Notes under the pieces: model-generated
Database searches by the model: none
Told to the model about the DNA's origin: nothing
Seen by the model: only the letters and a program-made list of their open reading frames with translations
In this document: positions 15,668 through 24,316 of the stretch, in pieces
Layout of the letters: each line of letters starts with the position of its first letter
How positions within the stretch are numbered: position 1 is the stretch's first letter
Translations under genes and position numbers: made by a program
Assembly: GCA_029974595.1 (NCBI GenBank)
Contig: JARKRC010000027.1
Location: forward strand, 186,001-250,000
Source: Ereboglobus sp.
Lineage (GTDB): Bacteria; Verrucomicrobiota; Verrucomicrobiia; Opitutales; Opitutaceae
DNA: 64,000 nt
Direction: 5' to 3'

Positions 15668-18217
15668 ATGTCCGATTCATCTGTCGTAACTCTTCGGGAG
15701 GTCAGGCGCCGCCGCCGGCAGCTTTATCTGCGTGTCGCAATCGTTGTCGTCTGTTTGATCGTGGCCGCCGGATGCGCCTTTGCCTGGCGCTTTCACCAGC
15801 GCATGAAGGCCAGCCTGCCGCAACTCGACGGGGCCGCGCCGCTCGCCGGTCTTTCCGCCGATGCCACGGTGACGCGCGACGCGCTCGGCGTGCCGTCGAT
15901 CGCCGCCGCCACGCGTGCGGATGCCGCGCGCGCCTTGGGTTTTCTTCACGCGCAGGATCGCTTTTTCCAGATGGACCTCACCCGCCGCCGCGCCGCCGGC
16001 GAACTTTCCGAACTTTTCGGGGGAAAAACCCTTGCAGCCGACAAGGCCGCGCGCATTCACGGCCTCCGCGCCATCGCGCAAAAATCCCTCGCGCTCCTGC
16101 CTGACACGCAACGCGCGCTGCTCGACGCCTACACGGCCGGCGTGAACGCGGGTCTCGCCCAGCTGCGCGAGCCGCCTTTCGAGTATCTCCTCCTCGGCGA
16201 AAAGCCGCGCCCGTGGCTGCCGGAGGACAGCATTTTGGTCATTCACGCGATGGCGATGGACATGCAGCATCCCGATGGTGTTTACGAGAGCACGCTCGGC
16301 ATGATTCGCGATTGGTATGACGGCAAGGTGCTGGCGTATTTTGCGCCGGTCATGGCGCCCGACGATTCGGCGCTCGACGGCACGAGTGCGCCGCTCCCGC
16401 CGATTCCCGGCCCGTCGTCGATCAATCTGCGCGCAAAGCTCGCCTTGGGTAGGGCGAACCCTCCGGGTGAGCCGTTGCGCTTTGCGGCTCACCCGGAGGG
16501 TTCGCCCTACCGACATGCTGCGATGGCCGCGCCCATCCTTGCCGAGGGCTCCAACAGCATGGCGTATGGCCGCGCTCACGGCGCCGGCATCATCGAAAAC
16601 GACATGCACCTCTCGCTCCGCGTCCCCGGCACGTGGTATCGCGTTTCCATGACATGGAATGCTCCCGCGTCCTCCACTGCCAGTTCCGACGTTTCCGGCC
16701 ATTCCGCCCTCCGCATTCCACATTCCACATTCACCATCACGGGCATTACGCATCCGGGCGCGCCCGCCATCGTCGCGGGCAGCAACGGGAAAATCGCATG
16801 GGGTTTCACGAACGCCTTTGCGGATACGAGCGATCTGATCATGCTCACGCCCGACCCCGCGATTCCCGAGAGCTATTACACCAAGCCGGGCAACATCGAG
16901 CGCATCCAGCGCCGCGTCGAAAAAATCCATGTGCGCGGAAAAAAAGAGCCCGTTGACTTCGAGGTTGAAACCACGGTCTGGGGGCCGGTCATCGGCACGA
17001 ATCTCAAGGGCCTGAAGCTCGCGCTCAAATGGGTTTTCGATGACCCCGCCGCCGCGAACTACGATCTTATCGAATTGGAAACGGCGGGCAGCGTTCCCGC
17101 CGCCATCGAAATTGCAAACCGCGCGGGAATCCCCGCGCAAAACATGCTCGTCGCCGATGTCGAGGGTCGCATTGGCTGGACGATTTGCGGGCGGCTGCCC
17201 GACCGGTTCGGCTACGACGGACGCCTTCCGGCCACCTGGTCGTTTGGCGACCGGGGCTGGCGCGGCTTGCTGCCGCCCGGCAAGACGCCGGCGGTGATTC
17301 GCGGCCCGTCGGGGCATCTCTCGACGGCCAACCAGCGGCTTTTTGGCGGCGACACGCTGGCCGTCCTTGGCGACGGCGGATACCGCCCCGGCGCCCGCGG
17401 CGCGCGCATGGAGGCGCTTCTCGCGCGGCTCGATAAGAACAACGCCGCGCCGCGCGACCTGCTCGCGATTGCCCTCGACGACCGTGCGCCGCATCTGGCC
17501 CGCTGGCACGGGCTCCTGCGCGACACGCTTGCGGCCTCGCCCAAATTCGCGCGGCTCCGCGCCGCCGCCGGCGAGACATGGGATGAAAACACGGGTCGCG
17601 CATCGACGGATTCGGCGGCGTATGCCGTCGTGCGCCAGTTTCGCAAACACGTCCTCGCGCGCGTGCTCGCGCCGGTCTTCGAACCGTGCGCCGACCAGTA
17701 TCCGCAATTCAACTACAACCGCCTGCACGTCGAGGAGCCCGTCTGGAACATCCTCCGGCAAAAGCCGGCGCACCTGCTCGTCCCCGAATACGCATCGTGG
17801 GACGACCTGCTGCTCGCCGCGGCGGACGACACGCGGCGGACGCTTTCCGACGCCGGTTTTTCAAACCCGGCGGGTGCGCGCTGGGGCGCGTTTAATGTTT
17901 CGCGCATACGGCATCCGCTGAGCGGCGGTTTTATGGGGCTGCCCGGCCGCCTGCTCCGCCTCGACATGCCCGCGATGGAATTGCCCGGCGACGACGACAT
18001 GCCGCTCGTGCAATACCCCGCCTACGGCGCGTCGATGCGCATGATCGTTTTGCCGGGCGCCGAGGAGCACGGCATCTTTCACATGCCCTGCGGCCAGAGC
18101 GGGCATCCGCTCTCGCCGTATTACCGTGCCGGCCACGACGACTGGGCGCGGGGCAGGCCGTCGCCGTTTTTGCCGGGCGGGGCAATGCACACGCTCGTGC
18201 TGAAAGCCGGGCCGTAA
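15668..18217 (+). CDS. Penicillin acylase family Ntn-hydrolase with in-frame palindrome insertion
   Basis: 849 aa. One N-terminal membrane anchor (about residues 22-42), then the alpha region with ARALGFLHAQDRFFQMDLTRR. A spacer leads to the predicted autoproteolysis site and nucleophile S295 in AEGSNSMAYG, and the beta region includes PGAPAIVAGSNGKIAWGFTN. Family members cleave amide bonds of acylated amines such as acyl-homoserine lactones or beta-lactams; the substrate is unknown. Residues 261-282, in the spacer expected to be excised on maturation, are encoded by a perfect 27-bp inverted repeat. A second non-conserved segment (about 331-357, with ASSTASSDVSGHSALRIPHS) interrupts the usual TWN...GVTxPGAP run. 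The reading frame is intact. Confidence 0.85.
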   Translation: MSDSSVVTLREVRRRRRQLYLRVAIVVVCLIVAAGCAFAWRFHQRMKASLPQLDGAAPLAGLSADATVTRDALGVPSIAAATRADAARALGFLHAQDRFFQMDLTRRRAAGELSELFGGKTLAADKAARIHGLRAIAQKSLALLPDTQRALLDAYTAGVNAGLAQLREPPFEYLLLGEKPRPWLPEDSILVIHAMAMDMQHPDGVYESTLGMIRDWYDGKVLAYFAPVMAPDDSALDGTSAPLPPIPGPSSINLRAKLALGRANPPGEPLRFAAHPEGSPYRHAAMAAPILAEGSNSMAYGRAHGAGIIENDMHLSLRVPGTWYRVSMTWNAPASSTASSDVSGHSALRIPHSTFTITGITHPGAPAIVAGSNGKIAWGFTNAFADTSDLIMLTPDPAIPESYYTKPGNIERIQRRVEKIHVRGKKEPVDFEVETTVWGPVIGTNLKGLKLALKWVFDDPAAANYDLIELETAGSVPAAIEIANRAGIPAQNMLVADVEGRIGWTICGRLPDRFGYDGRLPATWSFGDRGWRGLLPPGKTPAVIRGPSGHLSTANQRLFGGDTLAVLGDGGYRPGARGARMEALLARLDKNNAAPRDLLAIALDDRAPHLARWHGLLRDTLAASPKFARLRAAAGETWDENTGRASTDSAAYAVVRQFRKHVLARVLAPVFEPCADQYPQFNYNRLHVEEPVWNILRQKPAHLLVPEYASWDDLLLAAADDTRRTLSDAGFSNPAGARWGAFNVSRIRHPLSGGFMGLPGRLLRLDMPAMELPGDDDMPLVQYPAYGASMRMIVLPGAEEHGIFHMPCGQSGHPLSPYYRAGHDDWARGRPSPFLPGGAMHTLVLKAGP
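16448..16511. repeat. Perfect palindromic repeat, family E, inside coding sequence
   Basis: Arms 16448-16474 and 16485-16511 are exact reverse complements (27 bp; left arm begins GGTAGGGCGAACCCTCC) around a 10-base loop. It lies wholly inside the acylase gene and is read through in frame as about 22 residues. Confidence 0.95.
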
Positions 18218-18258
18218 ACGTGCTCGCGCCCGCGGGGGCCGCCGTTTTTCCTTTGCTC

Positions 18259-19809
18259 ATGGCTTACGCTAACACGTCACTCATCGGCAGTCTGAGGCAG
18301 GAAATCCTCCTGGCTCGTTCGCGCGTGTATCGTTTCGGGCAGCCCACGCCGCTCGAACGCCTCGTGCTTGCCGACGGCGAGCCCGGTCCCGAAATCTGGG
18401 TGAAGCGCGAGGACCTCTCGCCGGTGAAAGCCTACAAATGGCGCGGCGCGTGCAACCGCATGGCCGTGCTCACGCCGGAGGAATGCGCGCGCGGTGTCGT
18501 GACGGCGTCCGCCGGAAACCACGCGCAGGGCATCGCGCTTGCCGCAAAGGCGCTCGGCATCCGGGCGCGCATCTACATGCCGCGCCCCACGCCGCGCGTG
18601 AAACAAAACGCCGTGCGCCTGCACGGGGGCGACTTTGTGCAGATCGTGCTTTCCGGCGACAGCTACGACGAGGCCGTGCTCGGCGCGCGTGCCGACGAGC
18701 AGCGCACCGGCGCGGTGTTTGTGCACGCCTACGACGACCTGCATGTGATGGCGGGGCAGGGCACGCTCGCCGACGAAATCGCGCTTTCGGGGCACGGCCC
18801 GTTTGACGCCGCGTATCTCCAGATCGGCGGGGGCGGACTGGCCGCCGCGGCCTCCTGCTGGCTGCAAACCATCTGGCCCGGCATCGAAAACGTGGGCGTC
18901 GAAGGCGCGCAGCAGGCCTGCATGAAAGCCGCGCTCGACGCGGGCAAACCTGTCACACTCGATCGCGTGGATATTTTTTGCGACGGCACGGCGGTGCGCA
19001 AGGCAGGCGCGCTGCCATTCGAGATTTGCAGCCGGACGCTCAGCCGCATCGAAACCGTCACCAACGCCGAGGTGAGCGCGGCGATCCGGATTCTCTGGGA
19101 AACACTGCGCTGCGTCTCCGAGCCCTCCGGCGCGCTCGGTCTCGCCGCCGTGCTCAAAAACCGCGCCGCGCTTGCGGGCAAGCGCGTGGTCGTGGTCGTC
19201 TCCGGTTCCAACATCGATCTGCGTCAGCTCGCCCTGATCGCGCAATCCGGCGGGGCCGCGAGCGGAGCCTCGCGCACGCTGCGAATCAACATTCCCGAAA
19301 AGCGGGGCACGATGCTGCGGCTGCTGGATTCGTGTTTCGCCGGGTTGAACATCACCGAATTCCAATATGGAAAACAAAGCGGGCGGGACGCGTGGCCCGT
19401 TTTGACCTTTACGGCGGACGACCGCGCCGTGCTCGACGCGCTGCCCGCGAAACTCGACGCCGGCGGCTACATCTGGCAGGATATTTCGGGCGCGGTCGAT
19501 GTGGCGTTTGGCGCGATACCGATGCGCGGCGATCTTCTCGAAAACCCGCTTTTCCTGCGGCTCGATTTCTACGAGCGCCCCGGCGCGCTGCACGACTTTC
19601 TCGACAAGGATGTGCGCGGACGCGCGAGCATTTGTTACTTCAACTACCGGCAGTCCGGAGAGCGTGTTGGCCGCGCGCTCATCGGCCTCGACTTCGAAAG
19701 TGCGGGCGCGCGGGCCGCGTTCCTCGCCTCGCTTCCCGAGCGAGGCGACGGCTACCGCTCGTGCAAAGCCGTCGACGCCGACGTGCACGAACGCATGGTC
19801 GCCTTGTGA
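18259..19809 (+). CDS. ilvA: Threonine ammonia-lyase, biosynthetic type
   Basis: 516 aa PLP enzyme turning threonine into 2-oxobutyrate plus ammonia, the first step of isoleucine synthesis. The PLP lysine is K60 in AYKWRGACNRM; ASAGNHAQGIA and the glycine loop QIGGGGLAAA bind the cofactor phosphate and substrate. After about residue 335 two ACT-like regulatory domains follow (RTLRINIPEKRGTMLRLLDS and LFLRLDFYERPGALHDFLD), which in this family mediate isoleucine/valine control, so this is the biosynthetic rather than catabolic form. Start ATG 18259 chosen; an in-frame ATG at 18220 adds 13 residues. It follows the acylase gene by 41 bases. A family-A repeat pair lies downstream. Confidence 0.93.
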   Translation: MAYANTSLIGSLRQEILLARSRVYRFGQPTPLERLVLADGEPGPEIWVKREDLSPVKAYKWRGACNRMAVLTPEECARGVVTASAGNHAQGIALAAKALGIRARIYMPRPTPRVKQNAVRLHGGDFVQIVLSGDSYDEAVLGARADEQRTGAVFVHAYDDLHVMAGQGTLADEIALSGHGPFDAAYLQIGGGGLAAAASCWLQTIWPGIENVGVEGAQQACMKAALDAGKPVTLDRVDIFCDGTAVRKAGALPFEICSRTLSRIETVTNAEVSAAIRILWETLRCVSEPSGALGLAAVLKNRAALAGKRVVVVVSGSNIDLRQLALIAQSGGAASGASRTLRINIPEKRGTMLRLLDSCFAGLNITEFQYGKQSGRDAWPVLTFTADDRAVLDALPAKLDAGGYIWQDISGAVDVAFGAIPMRGDLLENPLFLRLDFYERPGALHDFLDKDVRGRASICYFNYRQSGERVGRALIGLDFESAGARAAFLASLPERGDGYRSCKAVDADVHERMVAL

Positions 19810-19821
19810 AAATTATAAAGC

Positions 19822-20013
19822 CACGCGTGCGACAAGGAGGGGCGGCATCCTTGCCGCCCGACGCGCACGAAGTGCGCGCCCTTCCGAATAGTAGAAGCGG
19901 CGGTCCCCGTCGCTTGTCTGCCTTGGTTTGCCTTGAGGTTTTCGTGTCTTGCTTTTGGCGAGGCTTCGCCTCGTCGGGCGGCGGGACGCCGCCCCTCCTT
20001 GTCGTACGCGTTT
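19822..20013. repeat. REP-like palindromic repeat, family A, inverted pair
   Basis: Left copy 19822-19880 (CACGCGTGCGACAAGGAGG...) and right copy 19958-20013 (...CTCCTTGTCGTACGCGTTT) face each other. Each contains a hairpin: GGCGGCATCCTTGCCGCC on the left, GGGCGGCGGGACGCCGCCC and CGAGGCTTCGCCTCG on the right. It fills the gap between the convergent ilvA and M14 peptidase genes and may act as a bidirectional terminator. Confidence 0.85.
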
Positions 20014-20018
20014 TTCTG

Positions 20019-21248
20019 TCAGTCCTTCTGTTCGGACTCGAGGAATGCGCGCAGGGCCCTTGCCACGTCCTTGCCGAACAGGCGGGAGGATTCCGCCGTG
20101 ATGGCGGCCCCGTCGGCGGTGGAATAGGGGAATTCGAGCGTCGCGACGAACAGCATATTGGGAAGTTTCGAGGCCCAGCTACTGCACATTCCTGGGTGTC
20201 CGACGCTAGGGCGGTTGGATGATGCCTTGTAGGGAACCGGGCTTTTGCGCTCCGCCTCAAGGATCGCGCTGTAACGCGCGGTGTTTTTTCCAATTGGCCC
20301 GTCATCCTTTTCCAGCTTCCCGTCGGGCCCTTTTTTGGAGTTTTCAAAGAAATAAGTCTTTTGGCCCTTGTGACTGGGGCAATGCAGGTCGAAGGCGACG
20401 ACAGGGCGGCCTTCGAGCCATTCGGGAACTTGTTTTTTGATGGCGCGAACCGTCGGATAAATCCCCTCGACATAGTCGCGGTTGTGGTCGTGGGGTTCGC
20501 GGTTCTTGCCTTGGTCGCCGGCCTCGACGCCATCCTTGTCAACGAAGGGCACGATAAAGAAGTCGGCGTGCTCGCGCAGCCAGTTTCCGTCGGTCGTGTC
20601 GGAGAGGACAGTCTCGATGATGCCTTCGAGGGCGTAGCTGGCCATCATCTCGCAGGCGTGGTGGCGCGCAGTGAGAAGAACTTTGAAGGCGGGCCTTGGC
20701 TTGGTCCCGGTGATTCGAAGCAGTTCGGCACTCCTGCCCTTGTCCGTCTTGCAGAGTGTCTTGATGTTTAGCGCAGGGTGCTTTTTGTGCTTTTCGAGGA
20801 AAAGATTCAGGTCCTTTTCGGTGTAGTTCATCGACCAGCCGAAGAAGACTTCATTTTCCCCCGGACCGAAGGAGTATTTGAAGGAATTGCCCAGGGCTTT
20901 GGAAGGTTTGTCGTTGAGCCAGCGCCATGTCGTCGCGCCATCGGTGCTGACGGCCGGCCCGCGATAGCCGACCCAGTTCTTCTCTGCGAATTGAAATTCC
21001 AAGGTGCGGCCCTGGGCGCCACGGACCCGGAATGACCAGTAGAACCAATTTCCTTTTGTGTCGCGCAAATCGCGTTTCACGCGGACGGTGTCGCCGTCGA
21101 TGCCGAGGACGACGATGTTGCCGCCGGGGAAATCGGCATCGATTTTGGGTGCGTTCTGCGTGCCGGGCGCGGCCAGCGCCAGCGAGGAACACAGCATGCA
21201 GAACGCCAGCGGATGGAGGACGAAAGCCAGGGGTCGGAGCGTTTTCAT
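20019..21248 (-). CDS. Secreted M14-family zinc carboxypeptidase
   Basis: 409 aa. Signal peptide about residues 1-26 (CSSLALAA). An N-terminal beta domain (about 35-140) resembles the one preceding the catalytic domain in cytosolic-carboxypeptidase-like M14 enzymes. The zinc site is H197-x-x-E200 in ARHHACEMMAS plus H289 in VAFDLHCPSHKG. The catalytic Glu is probably in VATLEFPYST near residue 369. The conserved NREPHDHNRDY supplies the substrate-carboxylate-binding region. Expected to trim C-terminal residues or cleave cell-wall peptides outside the cytoplasm; the substrate is unknown. Convergent with ilvA across the family-A repeats, and divergent from the NAD(P)HX repair gene. Confidence 0.87.
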   Translation of the reverse strand: MKTLRPLAFVLHPLAFCMLCSSLALAAPGTQNAPKIDADFPGGNIVVLGIDGDTVRVKRDLRDTKGNWFYWSFRVRGAQGRTLEFQFAEKNWVGYRGPAVSTDGATTWRWLNDKPSKALGNSFKYSFGPGENEVFFGWSMNYTEKDLNLFLEKHKKHPALNIKTLCKTDKGRSAELLRITGTKPRPAFKVLLTARHHACEMMASYALEGIIETVLSDTTDGNWLREHADFFIVPFVDKDGVEAGDQGKNREPHDHNRDYVEGIYPTVRAIKKQVPEWLEGRPVVAFDLHCPSHKGQKTYFFENSKKGPDGKLEKDDGPIGKNTARYSAILEAERKSPVPYKASSNRPSVGHPGMCSSWASKLPNMLFVATLEFPYSTADGAAITAESSRLFGKDVARALRAFLESEQKD

Positions 21249-21555
21249 AATAAATAAAGAGGGAAGGGTAGCGAATGATGCGAAGAACAGCGAATGTCCC
21301 GATGGGGTGTTTGGTCAATTTATTTTGAAGCGATGTTTTTTGCGGAGTCTCGCGAAGATCAAAAAGGCGGACGGCGATGGCATTTTATGCGGGAAAACAT
21401 TTCCGCTTGCCCTGGGATTCCGCCGGGAAAAACCGCGGTTCGGGGTGACGCCGCCTGTCGGGCCGCAGGGAAATGCCGTCCGCCGCGTCGCGCATCATTC
21501 GCACAAGCAGGCTTGGCAGGCTGCGCCGGGCCGTGCATCGTCCGGGCATTCGCAA

Positions 21556-23070
21556 ATGAACCCGCCGCGCGACACACCTGATTCCGCCAGTGCGCATCCC
21601 GTGCTCACGGCCGGCGAAACGAAGCGCCTGGAGGCGGAGCTTTTCGGCGGCGATGAAACGCGCGAATGGCCTGCGATGCGCCGCGCCGGACGGGCAATCG
21701 GCGAGGCGGTGCTGCGTGATTTTTGCGAACTCGGAAACTTTCCCGTCGGGGCGCGCATCCTCGTCCTTGCCGGCAAGGGGCATAACGGCGGCGACGCGCT
21801 CATCGCGGCGCGGCATATCCTGGGAAAACATCCGGGCGCGCGGGCGGGCGTGTGTTTCGTGCTTGGCGCGCGCGCGCTGCGGCCCCTGGCAATGCGCGCA
21901 TGGCGCGAACTCGCGCAGGAAAATCCCGGACGAGTCGACATTCTGCGCGCGCTTCCGGAAGACACGGACTGGGATCTCTGCATCGACGGCATTTTCGGTT
22001 TTCAATTCCGCCCGCCCGTCGATGAGCGTGTTGCGGCTTTGATTGCGCAGGTGAACGCACTGCCGGTTCGTTTTCGCGCGGCGGTCGATTTGCCGAGCGG
22101 CGGGCTATTCCGCGCGGATTTCACCTATGCCACCGGCGCCGTGAAAACGCCGGCGCTGGACGATAAAAATTGCGGACGGCTGCGATATCTGGATTTGGGA
22201 TTTCTTCAGAACCGCGCGCGCGATGCCCATGCTGATTCGATCCTCACGCCGGCCATTCTTTCCCCGTTGCGCGCGTTGCGTTCCCCGCACACCGACAAGC
22301 GCGATTTCGGGCATCTTTTTGTAGTCGGCGGCTCGCGCGAATATCCGGGCGCGGTCTTGATGAGCGTGCTGGCGGCGCTTCGCAGCGGCGCGGGGCTTGT
22401 GACGGCGTTTGTGCCCAAGTCGCTCGCGCCCGCATTTGCGGCGCAGGCGCCGGAGGCGATCTGGCGCGGCATGGCGGAATCGCCTGCGGGAGGTCTTGCG
22501 CTTAATGATTTTCCCGCGCTGGCGGAGCGGCTTGCCGGGGAAAAAGGCGGCACGGCCCGCGCGTCCGCGCTTTTGATCGGGCCGGGGTTGTCTCGTGATC
22601 GTGAAACGCTCGTGCTGGCGGGCGAAATACTGCGCACGGTCAAGGATGCCCCCGTTGTGCTCGATGCGGACGCGTTGCAGCCGGAGATCGTCAGGGAGGG
22701 CGTCGCACCGCGCATTCTCACGCCTCATGCGGGCGAACTCCAGCGCATCGCGGCGGCGATTCCGAAAGGCGCGGTCGTTGTTCGCAAGGGGCCGCTCACG
22801 CGCATCGGGCGCGAGGGAGAGGCGGCGGCGTATGTTTCGCCGTTCGGCGGGCCGGCGCTCGCGCGCGGCGGCAGCGGCGATTTGCTCGCGGGGATGATCG
22901 GAGGCTTGCTTGCCCAGGCTCCGGGCGAACCGCTGCTCGCGGCGTGCCGTGGCGCGGTGTGGCATGGCATGGCGGCGGACTGCCTGGCGCGCGCGCAAAG
23001 CCAGCAGGCCGTGCGGACGACGCAATTGCTGGATTACCTGCCCGAGGCATTGCGTGGAGGAAATGCATGA
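21556..23070 (+). CDS. nnr: Bifunctional NAD(P)H-hydrate epimerase / ADP-dependent dehydratase
   Basis: 504 aa from ATG 21556; the open frame upstream is low-quality sequence. The N-terminal NnrE-like domain (about 15-215) has LVLAGKGHNGGDALIAARHL-type dinucleotide loops and a substrate-binding DLPSGG. The C-terminal NnrD/YjeF dehydratase domain has FVVGGSREYPGAVLMS, LIGPGLSR, LTPHAGEL and the signature ALARGGSGDLLAGMIGGLLAQ-like loop (residues near 430-450). It repairs hydrated NADH/NADPH in the cytoplasm. Its stop overlaps the dprA start (ATGA at 23067-23070), so the two genes are translationally coupled, an arrangement seen in many bacteria. Confidence 0.92.
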   Translation: MNPPRDTPDSASAHPVLTAGETKRLEAELFGGDETREWPAMRRAGRAIGEAVLRDFCELGNFPVGARILVLAGKGHNGGDALIAARHILGKHPGARAGVCFVLGARALRPLAMRAWRELAQENPGRVDILRALPEDTDWDLCIDGIFGFQFRPPVDERVAALIAQVNALPVRFRAAVDLPSGGLFRADFTYATGAVKTPALDDKNCGRLRYLDLGFLQNRARDAHADSILTPAILSPLRALRSPHTDKRDFGHLFVVGGSREYPGAVLMSVLAALRSGAGLVTAFVPKSLAPAFAAQAPEAIWRGMAESPAGGLALNDFPALAERLAGEKGGTARASALLIGPGLSRDRETLVLAGEILRTVKDAPVVLDADALQPEIVREGVAPRILTPHAGELQRIAAAIPKGAVVVRKGPLTRIGREGEAAAYVSPFGGPALARGGSGDLLAGMIGGLLAQAPGEPLLAACRGAVWHGMAADCLARAQSQQAVRTTQLLDYLPEALRGGNA

Positions 23071-24212
23071 GCCTCACGCAAGCGCAGGCTTTTCTCGTGT
23101 TGAACGGGCTGCCGAACATCGGGCCGGTTTCGTGCACGCGGCTGCTCGCAGAGTTTGGCGGCGATCCGTGCGCGATCCTGTCGGCGGGCGCGCAGCGGCT
23201 GGAGCGCGTGAAGGGCGTGGGGCCGGCGATGAGCGCGAGCATCGCGAACTGGCGCGACCATTTTGATCTCGCCCGCGAGGAGGAGCGCATGGCGAAGAGC
23301 GGGGTCGATTTTGTCATGAAGTCCGGCGAGGCGTATCCGAAACTGCTGCGCGAGATTTACGACCCGCCGATCGGCCTGTATCGAAAAGGCAAATACAACT
23401 TCGACCGGCCATGCATCGCGATGGTGGGCACGCGGCGCACGACGCTTTACGGGCAGGCGGTGGCGAAGAAGCTCGCGTCGGAGCTGGCGCGGCTCGGGTT
23501 CTGCATTGTGAGCGGATTGGCGCGCGGCATCGACACCGCGGCGCACGAGGGCGCGCTGCTTGTCGGCGGAAAAACGGCGGCGGTCCTCGGCAACGGGATC
23601 GATATTATTTACCCGCCGGAAAACATTGACCTGTTCCGCCGCATCGAGGCGGAGGGCGCGATTTTGTCGGAGTTCCCCTTTGGGCGACGGGCCGACCGGC
23701 AGAGTTTTGCGATGCGCAACCGCATCGTCGCCGGGATGTGCGCGGGCGTGATTGTCGTGGAGTCGGACAAATCGGGCGGCTCGATGATCACGGCGAAATT
23801 TGCGGGCGAGCAGGGCCGGCAGGTGTTCGCGGTGCCGGGGCGGATTGACCAGCCGTCGAGCTCGGGGTGTCATCAGTTGATTCGCGACGGGGCGACGCTC
23901 GTCACCTGCGTGGACGATGTGCTCGCGGAGCTGAATTATCTGGAGGGCTTGCACCCGCAGGCGATCCCGCCGAAGCCGGGCGACGCAGCGGGCGCGGCGA
24001 ACGCGGGCGTGAGCGCCGCGGAAGTCGCAAAATTATCCGCGGACGAGGCGGCGGTGATGGCCTGTTTCGTGGGTGGCGCGATGCCCGCGATTGACGCAAT
24101 CGCCGCGCAAACCGGAAAACCGGTGAGCACTTTATCCGCGACATTGATGATGCTCGAATTGAAGCGCCTTATCGTGAAACGGGCGGATGGGGCCTTCGAG
24201 GCGCGGGGGTGA
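23067..24212 (+). CDS. dprA: DNA-processing protein DprA
   Basis: 381 aa, loads RecA on incoming single-stranded DNA in natural transformation. A helix-hairpin-helix-like N-terminus (LPNIGPVSCTRLLAEFGG) precedes the Rossmann-like core with IAMVGTRRTTLYGQAVAKKL, VSGLARGIDTAAHEGAL and the GGSMITAKFAGEQGR nucleotide-binding part. A short C-terminal winged helix (about 320-380) ends the protein. The start ATG overlaps the nnr stop and has a good GGAGG six bases upstream (23056-23060), which fixes it. No other competence genes are in the window. A family-B palindrome follows the gene. Confidence 0.95.
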   Translation: MSLTQAQAFLVLNGLPNIGPVSCTRLLAEFGGDPCAILSAGAQRLERVKGVGPAMSASIANWRDHFDLAREEERMAKSGVDFVMKSGEAYPKLLREIYDPPIGLYRKGKYNFDRPCIAMVGTRRTTLYGQAVAKKLASELARLGFCIVSGLARGIDTAAHEGALLVGGKTAAVLGNGIDIIYPPENIDLFRRIEAEGAILSEFPFGRRADRQSFAMRNRIVAGMCAGVIVVESDKSGGSMITAKFAGEQGRQVFAVPGRIDQPSSSGCHQLIRDGATLVTCVDDVLAELNYLEGLHPQAIPPKPGDAAGAANAGVSAAEVAKLSADEAAVMACFVGGAMPAIDAIAAQTGKPVSTLSATLMMLELKRLIVKRADGAFEARG

Positions 24213-24232
24213 GGTGGTTTTTGGGACAGGAT

Positions 24233-24280
24233 AAACAGGATTAACAGGATGAAAAACAGACATTCTGTTGATTCTGTTTT
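24233..24280. repeat. Palindromic repeat, family B, diverged copy
   Basis: AAACAGGATTAACAGGATG (24233-24251) pairs imperfectly with CATTCTGTTGATTCTGTTTT (24261-24280), 16 of 19 positions. Related to the perfect copy at 11631-11694. It lies between the convergent dprA and TonB_C genes and may terminate both. Confidence 0.65.
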
Positions 24281-24316
24281 GAAATCAGAATGGCTTGGCG
24301 GCGAGTTGCCCGGGAC

